Part shown: one piece after another, positions 1-7,246 of the stretch | Position numbering within the stretch: position 1 is the stretch's first letter | How the letters are laid out: every line of letters starts with the position of its first letter | Source: Candidatus Methanoperedens sp. | GTDB lineage: Archaea; Halobacteriota; Methanosarcinia; Methanosarcinales; Methanoperedenaceae | Direction of reading: 5' to 3' | Length of the DNA: 10,428 bases | NCBI GenBank assembly: GCA_026552835.1 | Contig: JAPMTY010000064.1 | Coordinates: 1 to 10,428, forward strand | Program-made: the position numbers and the translations under genes | Notes under the pieces: generated by a model | Databases searched by the model: none | Seen by the model: only the letters and a program-made list of their open reading frames with translations | Told to the model about the DNA's origin: nothing

Positions 1-1947
1 CCATTATTGATCGTGACCCAGCCAATAAACAACCAGGTCTTCAATACGAATGAAATTACAGTGAGCGGTACTGCAACCGATTCCAGCGGCATACTCTCCG
101 TAACAGTTGATGGCAATCCAGTCACTGTAAGTTCGACAGGCAGTTTCAGTTCCCCGTTAATCCTGGCAAATGGCAGCAATACAATTACGATCATTGTGAC
201 CGATGCCAGTCCGAATGCGAACGTTGCAACCGTGACAAGAATAGTCACCTACACACCACCCGTTGTTGCAGATACCACACCGCCATTATTGATCGTGATC
301 CAGCCAATAAACAACCAGGTCTTCAATACGAATGAAATTACAGTCAGCGGTACTGCAATTGATGCCAGCGGCATACTCTCAGTAACAGTAAATGATAATG
401 CAGTTGAAGTAGGTGAGACCGGAAGTTTCAGCACAACAGTATACCTGTCGCCTGGCGGCAACACCATTAAGATCAATGCAACCGATGCAAGTGCTAATAA
501 AAATTATAAAGTCAAAATAAGAACCGTTACCTTTACGCCGATAGCGGTTGATACTACACCGCCGTTACTGATAGTGAGCCAGCCCATCAATGGCCAGAAT
601 TTCATCACAAATTCGATCACTGTAGACGGTTATGTCTCTGATGAGAGCGGAATAAACTCGGTAACAGTAAATGGTGCGCCTGCAACAATCAGTGGTAATT
701 CATTTTCGTTCATCTTGACGTTAAATAACGGTACGAATACCATCGAAGTAGAAGCTATAGATAGCAGCAGCAACTATAATAGGATTAATATAACACGAAC
801 TGTTATTTATACACCTCCAGTCGTTTTAGATACTACACCACCGTCGCTGGTCGTGAACCAGCCAACAAACGGCCAGGATTTTGTTACGAATTTGATTACA
901 GTGAGTGGTTCGGCATACGATAGCAGCGGGATATATTCGGTATCGGTTAATGGTGCTATAATTGCGGTGGGTGCAGGTACATTCAGCACGAACGTATACC
1001 TTACACCCGGCACAAATACAATAACAGTGGCTGCAACAGACGGTGCAGGCCAAACAGCATCGGCAAATAGGACAGTTACCTACACGCTTCCTGTTGTAAG
1101 TGATTCAACACCGCCATTATTGATCGTGAGCCAGCCCAGAAACGACCAGAATTTTGAAACTAATTCAATTATAGTAAGTGGCACAGCATACGATGCCAGT
1201 GGCCTATATTCAGTTACGATAAACGGCAATGATGTATCTCTAAGTTCTACAGGCAGCTTCAGTAGCACAGTTTACCTGGTAAATGGTAGCAATAGTATCA
1301 CAGTTTCTGCAACCGATGCCAGCACGAATGCAAATACAGCAACAATAACAAGAACAGCAACTTATACGCCTCCTGTTGTTGCTGATACAGCACCACCATT
1401 ACTAATATTGAATCAGCCAAATAACGATCAGGTCTTTACTACCAGTCCTATAACTGTTAGCGGGAAAGCGACTGATGATAGTGGTATTCGCTCGGTAACA
1501 GTAAACGGAGTACCAGCCATTCTGACAGAAGATGGTACCTTTGGCATTTCAGTTGATTTGAACATCGGGTCAAATACGATTGAAATTCAAGCGATTGACT
1601 ATTCCAGTAATCTGAATATAAATACCACAACATTAACGGTAACTCGAATAATTCCATCAGACAATGAACCGCCCGTGCTGATCGTAACTATGCCCGATGA
1701 AGGACTTGTTATTCAATCATCTAACAATATCACAGAAGTGCAGGGTACTGCATCAGATGCTACAGGATTGGACTCTATTACGGTAAATGGTAATTCAGCT
1801 TCAATTGATGATGGTTCGTTCAGCGCATCCGTTTCTCTGATACCAGGTCAGAATTTAATCAGAATTATCGCAACTGATAACAGTACAAACCACAATTCAA
1901 GAACAATCACACGAAATGTGACATATATAGTTCCCATATCAGGACCT
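1..1947 (+). repeat. Seven tandem Ig-like repeats (273-282 bp period)
   Basis: Repeat units begin at 1, 283, 562, 841, 1114, 1396 and 1672, each opening with a P-L-L-I-V-x-Q-P-type motif and closing with TYTPPVV.DTTP or a variant. Units 1 and 2 are almost identical in DNA over their first ~107 bases (six differences counted by eye), whereas units 6 and 7 are well diverged. More units may lie upstream of the window. Confidence 0.9.
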
Positions 1948-3912
1948 GGTAATGCATCTAACATTTCTCTTGATTCAAACCCGCCTGCATTGAATGCAAA
2001 TGGCAGGCATAAAGCAAATATCGTTGCTCATGTTACTGATGCAAATGGAATTGACGTGGCTGATGGCACAAATATATCGTTTGTAACTTCAGATGGAATG
2101 CTTTATAGGAGGCATGAGGATGTGGAAAGTGGCTTAGGAAATACATCACTTACTGTTCAGACCAGAAATGGCACAGCAATTGTTGTCTTAATATCGTCAA
2201 CGACGCCTGGCATGGCAGTTGTTACAGCAAAGGTACTAACAAATGGCATCCCTACTACACTGAATGTCCCATTTAAGGCGACTTCAACTCTAAAAGACAA
2301 ATCAGATGATACAACTCTCATCATAACCCATTCGCCAAGCTTTCCTGCAGATAATAGCAGTATAGAACTAAATGGTGGAATCGGAAGCATGCGAACATCG
2401 ACGGAAACAGCAATTGGAATTGTGAACGGCACACGCATCAGTTATAACATCGGAACAGCTACGATTGATATCGTTATTATAAATCCGATAATCATTGGAG
2501 ATCAAGTTCTTTTTACAGTATACAGCGTAACGTTAAACAGTTCTACAATTGCCTCTAATTTCACAGGGATAGGATACGTAGCAAGTCATGTGAATGTCGG
2601 ACTAAATACTACGTCACAGTTGCGTGGGATGACGTTTGTGATGTCACTTCATCCAACTATTGCAGATGATTTAAGGACAAGAGGCGGGGCAGATGCAGGA
2701 ATAGTTGACCTAAATACAACCCTAACAAACCTTGAATCCGCTCTGGATATACAAAATGTAGAAAACATAACTGCATTTGTTACTTCAGCCCAGCTTGATG
2801 GCGCTACTGATCAGGATATCCTTGAAGTGCCTATTTCGATGACAGTAAGTGGAAATTGGTACAGGAATTATGCCGCATCCACACCCGGCAATGTGCGCCT
2901 GGTAAAGATTTATTCAAATGGAACTGTTGGTATGATTCAGGCACCGCAAAGTTTTGCATTTGATCCGGTAAACGATAGTTATACATTTGTCTTTAGAATG
3001 AGAGACTTTTCGACCTTTGCTCTCATCGGAACAGCAATGCCAACCCCACCCATAACACCAACTCCAACACCACCAGTAACACCGACTCCAACACCAACAC
3101 CAATTCCGGGAACAATAGACGTTCCACTGCCTATTGATCCGGCTACAGGTACAATAAATACCACGATCAACATAACGGTCCCGTCAGCGAACGTAACATT
3201 AACAATTCCAAATGGAACAAAGGCTGTTGATGCAAATGGAAATGCAACGACAAACATATCGATTAATACAAGCGAGAGTCTTACAACGAACGCAAGGTTC
3301 GCATTGTCAGCCAACGATATTGTTTTAGGACATGTCGTTGAGTTAAAACCCGAAGGTACCAGGTTTGATCCACCGATTCAAATAAGATTTAACTATTCTC
3401 TTCCCCTACCAAGTGGTGTCAATGAGGATGGCTTGACTGTCCGTTATTTTAATGTAAGTACAAATATCTGGGAAGATATGCAAACAGTTGAGCGTAATAC
3501 GGCACAACATTATATAATAGCGAATATCCCCCATTTCAGTACATTCGCATTGATTGGCACAGCCATACCTGGCAGCGGTAGTAGCGGCGGCGGTGGAGGC
3601 GGGGGCTATGTATCACCAACTCAAACGTCTAAGAAAACAACAGAACCGGCAGAGGAGCAGTTGATTCCGCCAGCAGCACCTGCGATGACTGTAGCACCCG
3701 TATCTACTTATGTACCACAGAAAGAAACAGTTACAGTAACACCTCAAGAAAAGACTTATACAATATCAGAATGGTTGGCATCGATAACAGGGTTGTTTTT
3801 GCCCTCAACCAAAGATGTTGCAGGTTCATCGTGGATATATGCATTAATTCTTTTGGTAATTATTGCTGTTGCAGTACACTTCAATATTGCAAAAAAGAAA
3901 GGAGGTAAATAG
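1..3912 (+). CDS. Giant modular Ig-like surface protein, membrane-anchored (5' partial)
   Basis: The reading frame is open from base 1, so the true start lies upstream; 1303 residues are visible, ending at TAG. Order (residues in the window): seven Ig-like repeats of 91-94 residues (1-649) resembling the glucodextranase B-type Ig fold (ITVSGTA.D.SGI.SVTVNG ... NTI.V.ATD); a Big_1/invasin-like domain (about 651-763, with the DANGIDVADGT turn); an unrecognised module ending in FSTFALIG (1003); a short Thr-Pro linker (about 1014-1036); a ZU5-like region (PEGTRFDPPIQIRF, about 1117-1130) ending in a second FSTFALIG (1179); a Ser/Gly-rich linker (1191-1203); and one transmembrane helix (1278-1296) followed by AKKKGGK. 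Family knowledge says such proteins form adhesive or S-layer-associated stalks, anchored with the basic tail in the cytoplasm. No PGF-CTERM motif and no catalytic domain are seen. Many N-x-S/T sequons suggest N-glycosylation. The three secreted paralogs downstream make a shared envelope role likely; the exact ligand is unknown. Confidence 0.85.
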   Translation, partial: PLLIVTQPINNQVFNTNEITVSGTATDSSGILSVTVDGNPVTVSSTGSFSSPLILANGSNTITIIVTDASPNANVATVTRIVTYTPPVVADTTPPLLIVIQPINNQVFNTNEITVSGTAIDASGILSVTVNDNAVEVGETGSFSTTVYLSPGGNTIKINATDASANKNYKVKIRTVTFTPIAVDTTPPLLIVSQPINGQNFITNSITVDGYVSDESGINSVTVNGAPATISGNSFSFILTLNNGTNTIEVEAIDSSSNYNRINITRTVIYTPPVVLDTTPPSLVVNQPTNGQDFVTNLITVSGSAYDSSGIYSVSVNGAIIAVGAGTFSTNVYLTPGTNTITVAATDGAGQTASANRTVTYTLPVVSDSTPPLLIVSQPRNDQNFETNSIIVSGTAYDASGLYSVTINGNDVSLSSTGSFSSTVYLVNGSNSITVSATDASTNANTATITRTATYTPPVVADTAPPLLILNQPNNDQVFTTSPITVSGKATDDSGIRSVTVNGVPAILTEDGTFGISVDLNIGSNTIEIQAIDYSSNLNINTTTLTVTRIIPSDNEPPVLIVTMPDEGLVIQSSNNITEVQGTASDATGLDSITVNGNSASIDDGSFSASVSLIPGQNLIRIIATDNSTNHNSRTITRNVTYIVPISGPGNASNISLDSNPPALNANGRHKANIVAHVTDANGIDVADGTNISFVTSDGMLYRRHEDVESGLGNTSLTVQTRNGTAIVVLISSTTPGMAVVTAKVLTNGIPTTLNVPFKATSTLKDKSDDTTLIITHSPSFPADNSSIELNGGIGSMRTSTETAIGIVNGTRISYNIGTATIDIVIINPIIIGDQVLFTVYSVTLNSSTIASNFTGIGYVASHVNVGLNTTSQLRGMTFVMSLHPTIADDLRTRGGADAGIVDLNTTLTNLESALDIQNVENITAFVTSAQLDGATDQDILEVPISMTVSGNWYRNYAASTPGNVRLVKIYSNGTVGMIQAPQSFAFDPVNDSYTFVFRMRDFSTFALIGTAMPTPPITPTPTPPVTPTPTPTPIPGTIDVPLPIDPATGTINTTINITVPSANVTLTIPNGTKAVDANGNATTNISINTSESLTTNARFALSANDIVLGHVVELKPEGTRFDPPIQIRFNYSLPLPSGVNEDGLTVRYFNVSTNIWEDMQTVERNTAQHYIIANIPHFSTFALIGTAIPGSGSSGGGGGGGYVSPTQTSKKTTEPAEEQLIPPAAPAMTVAPVSTYVPQKETVTVTPQEKTYTISEWLASITGLFLPSTKDVAGSSWIYALILLVIIAVAVHFNIAKKKGGK

Positions 3913-3934
3913 TTTATTTTGTTACTTCCTGAAA

Positions 3935-3942
3935 ATTAAAAT
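3935..3942 (+). promoter_or_regulatory. Possible TATA-like element for a leaderless transcript
   Basis: The 51-base gap between the giant gene and the next start has no Shine-Dalgarno close to the ATG at 3964. It holds an AT-rich ATTAAAAT centred about 26 bases before that ATG, the usual archaeal TATA distance, so a leaderless transcript is possible. The region is AT-rich overall, so this may be chance, and readthrough from the gene upstream is equally plausible. Confidence 0.25.
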
Positions 3943-3963
3943 CCAATAATTTTTGTATAATCT

Positions 3964-4770
3964 ATGAGGAATTTTTCATTATTTATGGTACTGATATTTG
4001 CTTCGATTATGTACGTTAGTGTTGCAGATGGAACTGAAATAATCCTTAACAGTACAATTGACGTTCCTGATAGAACTGTTACTTTTGAAAACCAGGCCTT
4101 TGAAATTACAGAAATTGGCAATTATAAGACTAACCAGGATATTGGCTTCTCTGTCGATGCGCCAGGGGTGGAAGACATGCTTGTCGTGCTTTACGATAGA
4201 GACAAACTGTCAGTATGGTTCAAACGATTCTATAACGCGAGTGGCAGTGTAGTTACAGCTATACCTGCAAATAAGATTAATGAAGCAGGGACATATGTGA
4301 TAGCGGTATCAAAAGAAAGGAACATTATTGATGCAATACCTGTTGTAATATCTGATTATGACCTGACGGTCAAACCCGAAAGCAATAAACTAATAGCAGG
4401 CAAAAAATTTGATGTGGAAGTCGATATAAGCAAGAATGGCGTTCCTGTCAACACAGAGAAAACTGTAAAAGTTGTGATTGCTAAGGGCAGCGCTTCTATC
4501 GAGACAAATGCAACCGCAATAAAACCAGGTGCATATAAGGCAAGCATTGAAATACCGCTGGCTGCAAACGGTACTTTTTCGCTATATTCAGTAATAACAA
4601 CAGAACGCAAACTTATGAACTATCCGGAAATATTAGGAATAGCAAGTGGTGGAAATATCGAGATTACGCAGCCATCAGCAGAAAAAACGACATCTTTTAT
4701 TAGCTGGCCTACTACGATGCTTACTCTGCTGGGTGCTGCACTGCTTATGAGGAAACTTTATGAAAACTAA
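3964..4770 (+). CDS. Secreted paralog A: conserved exported domain with C-terminal membrane anchor
   Basis: 268 residues. There is an N-terminal signal peptide (about 1-22), then a domain (about 24-235) shared with the next two genes. Landmarks are DVPDR (33-37), IGNYK (51-55), WFKRF (85-89), VVISDYDL (127-134), ISKNG (155-159) and YPEILG (220-225). The second half looks like an all-beta Ig-like fold, but this is inferred from residue pattern only. The C-terminus has a hydrophobic helix (about 249-262) followed by RKLYEN, a simple membrane anchor. I do not recognise the family, and no catalytic motif is visible. Compared with its paralogs it lacks any Thr/Pro stalk, so the domain should sit close to the membrane. 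The gene follows the giant Ig protein by 51 bases and overlaps the next gene by 11 bases, which suggests coupled translation. The ATG at 3964 is chosen because it directly precedes the signal peptide. Confidence 0.8.
   Translation: MRNFSLFMVLIFASIMYVSVADGTEIILNSTIDVPDRTVTFENQAFEITEIGNYKTNQDIGFSVDAPGVEDMLVVLYDRDKLSVWFKRFYNASGSVVTAIPANKINEAGTYVIAVSKERNIIDAIPVVISDYDLTVKPESNKLIAGKKFDVEVDISKNGVPVNTEKTVKVVIAKGSASIETNATAIKPGAYKASIEIPLAANGTFSLYSVITTERKLMNYPEILGIASGGNIEITQPSAEKTTSFISWPTTMLTLLGAALLMRKLYEN
4749..4752 (+). promoter_or_regulatory. Ribosome binding site GAGG inside the upstream gene
   Basis: GAGG lies seven bases before the ATG at 4760, within the last codons of paralog A. The 11-base overlap (4760-4770) and this internal site support translational coupling of paralogs A and B and fix the start of B. 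Confidence 0.65.
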
Positions 4771-6046
4771 ATTATATTTTATATTAGCAGTTTTGATGTT
4801 TAGCTCACTCGTGGGAAGCGCAGCTGGTGCGACTATAGCATTTGATAAATCGCTTGATGTTCCAGACCGCAATTTTACGGTTACTTATGAGGGGAATACT
4901 TTTTCTTTTACGGTTGCAGATATTGGCAACTATAAAATAGGCGATGACGTTGGAATAACAGTAAGTGAAGGTGTCAATAATATGCAGCTTCGGCTTTATA
5001 CTGTTGATAAACTTACAGCATGGTTTAAAACATTTTTTGATAGCTATGGTTCAATTTCATGCACAATTACAAAGAATTATTTTGATTCTACCGGGCCAGG
5101 TATGTATGGCCTTGCAGTCATGAATAAGGACGATGGTAAATATTTCATAGCTAAACCTGTAATAGTTTCTGATTACGATATAAACGTAATTCCCGACAGC
5201 ACGCAGGTGAATGCGGGTAATACAATCAAAGTTACAGTCCAGATCTCAAAAAGTGGCACTCCTGTTAGTACAGGAACTAATACTGTCAAAGTAACATTAT
5301 TTCAGGACTCAACTAATACAAATTTTGAAGGAACTGCAGAAGCCACAGCTACAACAGGAACTTATGAAAGAAATATCCAGATACCGGCTAACACATCAGG
5401 CGCATATAAATTATTTGCAGCGATTACGACAACTCATTTTATATATCAAGACTATCCAGAAACGATTGGTGCTGCCAGCTACAATGGGATTATTACAATA
5501 ACTGCACCAACTCCTACTCCAACACCGACTCCAACACCGACTCCAACACCGACTCCAACACCGACTCCAACACCGACTCCAACACCGACTCCAACACCGA
5601 CTCCAACACCGACCCTAACACCGACCCCAACACCGACTTCAACACCATCTCCACCTCCGCCGCCCCCCCCACCGCCTCCACCCCCACCCCCACCACGTCC
5701 CACACCTACCGTAACACCTACCTCAACACCTACTCCCACACCGACCCCAACAACTAACTCAACAACTAACTCAACAACTAACTCAACAACTAACTCAACA
5801 ACTAACTCAACAACTAACTCAACAACCAACTCAACGCTGAGGGGCGATGTGAACATGAACGGCATTCATGATACTGGAGATGCTACCACAATCATGAGAT
5901 ACCTCGGCAATTTGTCAATAACCTCCAAATACTTGCCCATATTGCCATTAGGCGACATGAACTGCAACGGCATAATAGACACAGGCGATATAACACTGGT
6001 ATTGAGAGATAATGTCGGTCTGGATATACCCAGATGTTGGGATTGA
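4760..6046 (+). CDS. Secreted paralog B: exported domain, Thr-Pro/poly-Pro/(TTNS)n stalk, C-terminal dockerin
   Basis: 428 residues. Order: signal peptide (about 1-24, ending SAAGA); the shared exported domain (about 25-248; DVPDR 33-37, IGNYK 55-59, WFKTF 88-92, KPVIVSDYD 132-140, DYPETIG 231-237); a Thr-Pro repeat linker (about 250-297); 15 consecutive prolines (298-312); a Thr/Pro segment; seven NST sequons at four-residue spacing (333-359); and a type I dockerin-like module (361-428) with two Ca-binding loops, DVNMNGIHDTGD and DMNCNGIIDTGD. There is no transmembrane segment after the signal peptide, so the protein should be released and held to the cell only through the dockerin or other contacts. 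By family knowledge dockerins bind cohesins; none is recognisable in this window. The stalk resembles rigid, O- or N-glycosylated linkers. The function of the N-terminal domain is unknown. Confidence 0.85.
   Translation: MKTKLYFILAVLMFSSLVGSAAGATIAFDKSLDVPDRNFTVTYEGNTFSFTVADIGNYKIGDDVGITVSEGVNNMQLRLYTVDKLTAWFKTFFDSYGSISCTITKNYFDSTGPGMYGLAVMNKDDGKYFIAKPVIVSDYDINVIPDSTQVNAGNTIKVTVQISKSGTPVSTGTNTVKVTLFQDSTNTNFEGTAEATATTGTYERNIQIPANTSGAYKLFAAITTTHFIYQDYPETIGAASYNGIITITAPTPTPTPTPTPTPTPTPTPTPTPTPTPTPTPTPTPTLTPTPTPTSTPSPPPPPPPPPPPPPPPRPTPTVTPTSTPTPTPTPTTNSTTNSTTNSTTNSTTNSTTNSTTNSTLRGDVNMNGIHDTGDATTIMRYLGNLSITSKYLPILPLGDMNCNGIIDTGDITLVLRDNVGLDIPRCWD
5521..5640 (+). repeat. 12-bp tandem array encoding Thr-Pro
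   Basis: Ten units of the 12-mer AACACCGACTCC lie back to back, exact for most of the length, with base changes in the last three units. The unit is a multiple of three, so gain or loss of copies would lengthen or shorten the Thr-Pro stalk without breaking the frame. Confidence 0.9.
5651..5695 (+). other. Fifteen consecutive proline codons
   Basis: All four proline codons are used across 15 codons, so the amino-acid run is not just a DNA slippage tract. Established knowledge: poly-proline stalls ribosomes and needs EF-P in bacteria or a/eIF5A in archaea and eukaryotes. The run should form a stiff polyproline II rod within the stalk. Confidence 0.9.
5750..5833 (+). repeat. 12-bp tandem array encoding (TTNS)7, a dense N-glycosylation sequon cluster
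   Basis: Seven 12-base units, mostly ACAACTAACTCA with one C for T change in the last, encode TTNS. Each asparagine is followed by Ser-Thr and so makes an N-S-T sequon, giving seven potential N-glycan sites every four residues directly before the dockerin. Archaeal AglB recognises N-x-S/T; actual occupancy is inferred. Confidence 0.9.
5840..6043 (+). other. Type I dockerin-like module of paralog B
   Basis: Two 12-residue EF-hand-like loops with acidic or Asn ligands at positions 1, 3, 5, 9 and 12 (D-N-N-D-D pattern) are separated by a helix-like segment with TTIMRYLGN; the second loop is followed by ITLVLRDNVG. The duplicated-loop layout and 68-residue length match dockerins. The partner cohesin is not seen here. 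Confidence 0.8.
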
Positions 6047-6062
6047 ACACGGAATGAAATTT

Positions 6063-7166
6063 ATGGAAACTAAATTGCAGATATTGATAGCGATTATTGT
6101 ATTTGGTTTAATCACAGGAAGTGCATCAGGCGCAGTGATTACATTTGATAAATCACTTGACGTTCCGGATCGTGATTTCACAGTTACATATGAAGGGAGC
6201 ACATTTTCTTTTACGATTGCAGACATAGGCAATTATAAAATCGGAGACAATGTTAATATAAATGTAAACGGGGGAGCCAATAATATGAGGCTTGTACTTT
6301 TTACAGTTGACAAACTCACACCATGGTTCAAAACATTTTATGGAACGTCGGGTTCTATTACCACAACAATCCCGGCAGATAGATTTAGTTCAAGCTGCCC
6401 TGATGTTTGCGATGACGGCAGTGGCGGCTATGTTATGGGTGCGGGTATCTATGCTCTTGTTATTCAAAACCGGGATGTTGATCCTGCCAAATATATTATA
6501 ACAAAACCTGTAATTGTTTCGGATTATATTTTATCCGTAACTCCAGGCTCCACGCAGGCAAGCCCGGGAGGTGTACTAAAAGTCACGGTTGCTATTTCTA
6601 AAGATGGAACTCCTGTAACTGTTGCCCCCAACAACGTAAAAGTAGAACTTGTGCAAGATTCAACTAAAATGCATTTTGGAGATTATGCCACAGCCACCGT
6701 TACTACCGGCACATACGAAGAAAACATACAGATACCATCTACTGCCTCTGGTAATTATCGGTTATACGCGGCAATCACGACTAACAGGTATATTTATCAA
6801 GACTACCCTGAAATCATTGGCGCATCTGGTTACAGCGGAACAATTGCCATCTCAACACCAACAACAACACCTTCCACTACATCAATAGCAACTCCTTTTT
6901 CCACTCCAACAGCAACATCTTCTACTAAATCAATAGCAACACCTTTTTCTACACCAACAGCAACACCTTCCACTACATCAATAGCAACACCTTTTTCCAC
7001 ACCGACAGCAACACCGAAAATTGAGATATCAGAAACAGTTACACCGATAGGGACAATACCAAAGGCAGTTCCAACAGAGAAGGAATTGCCTGGATTCGAA
7101 GCGATAGTGGCAATTCTTGCAATATCGTTGGCAAGTTCTTTAATAATAGATCATAAAAGAAGATGA
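6063..7166 (+). CDS. Secreted paralog C: exported domain, Thr-rich stalk, PGF-CTERM archaeosortase signal
   Basis: 367 residues from the ATG at 6063. Upstream in-frame ATGs exist at 6012 and 6054, but METKLQIL aligns with the start of paralog B, and GGA about nine bases upstream is a workable ribosome site. Order: signal peptide (about 1-24); shared domain (about 25-263; DVPDR 33-37, IGNYK 55-59, WFKTF 88-92, KPVIVSDY 148-155, QDYPEIIG 246-253) with an insertion near 108-127 carrying C112 and C116 (CPDVC), absent from A and B; three 16-residue Thr/Ser/Pro repeats (269-316); then LPGFEA (342-347), a hydrophobic helix and a DHKRR tail. PGF, helix and basic tail form the PGF-CTERM signal, which by family knowledge is processed by archaeosortase A and replaced by a lipid anchor. 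This gene starts 16 bases after paralog B ends, in the same operon. Domain function is unknown. Confidence 0.85.
   Translation: METKLQILIAIIVFGLITGSASGAVITFDKSLDVPDRDFTVTYEGSTFSFTIADIGNYKIGDNVNINVNGGANNMRLVLFTVDKLTPWFKTFYGTSGSITTTIPADRFSSSCPDVCDDGSGGYVMGAGIYALVIQNRDVDPAKYIITKPVIVSDYILSVTPGSTQASPGGVLKVTVAISKDGTPVTVAPNNVKVELVQDSTKMHFGDYATATVTTGTYEENIQIPSTASGNYRLYAAITTNRYIYQDYPEIIGASGYSGTIAISTPTTTPSTTSIATPFSTPTATSSTKSIATPFSTPTATPSTTSIATPFSTPTATPKIEISETVTPIGTIPKAVPTEKELPGFEAIVAILAISLASSLIIDHKRR
6867..7010 (+). repeat. Three 48-bp repeats encoding a Thr/Ser/Pro stalk
   Basis: Units at 6867, 6915 and 6963 encode TPSTTSIATPFSTPTA, with T-S-S-T-K-S replacing T-P-S-T-T-S in the middle unit. The outer units are nearly identical. 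They precede the PGF-CTERM signal and probably span the cell-wall layer as an O-glycosylated spacer. Confidence 0.9.
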
Positions 7167-7210
7167 ATAAATATCGGAAAATCAGACCTTGACGTAGGAA
7201 AGTGCTCTGG

Positions 7211-7223
7211 GTAATATTTATAA
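7211..7223 (+). promoter_or_regulatory. Candidate archaeal BRE/TATA promoter for a small RNA
   Basis: TTTATAA at 7217-7223 has the AT/purine-rich GTAATA just before it, close to a BRE. The GGGGC that opens the hairpin at 7247 lies about 27 bases from the TATA centre, where an archaeal transcript would start. A second AT-rich block at 7233-7239 could be an alternative. Confidence 0.4.
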
Positions 7224-7246
7224 GTAAAGACATTTATATTACTAAT

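Noticed and set aside
249..1268. Several similar minus-strand open frames of 60-75 codons
   Set aside because: They recur once per Ig repeat because they are shadows of the same repeated DNA; the + strand frame is continuous and has clear domains.
3900..3905. Strong Shine-Dalgarno GGAGGT at the end of the giant gene
   Set aside because: It encodes Gly-Gly of the KKKGGK tail, and no start codon with a sensible frame follows within 5-12 bases; the next gene starts 58 bases later.
5521..5640. CRISPR array
   Set aside because: The 12-bp units are contiguous without spacers and are in frame in a coding sequence; they are a protein linker repeat.
5479..5865. 128-codon minus-strand open frame rich in Val-Gly
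   Set aside because: It is the complement of the Thr-Pro, poly-Pro and TTNS repeats of paralog B; the low-complexity sequence removes stop codons. It has no independent start signals or protein-like composition.
1..7166. Secreted glycoside hydrolase or protease in the surface locus
   Set aside because: Despite the dockerin and glucodextranase-type Ig repeats, no catalytic domain or active-site motif is visible in any of the four proteins.
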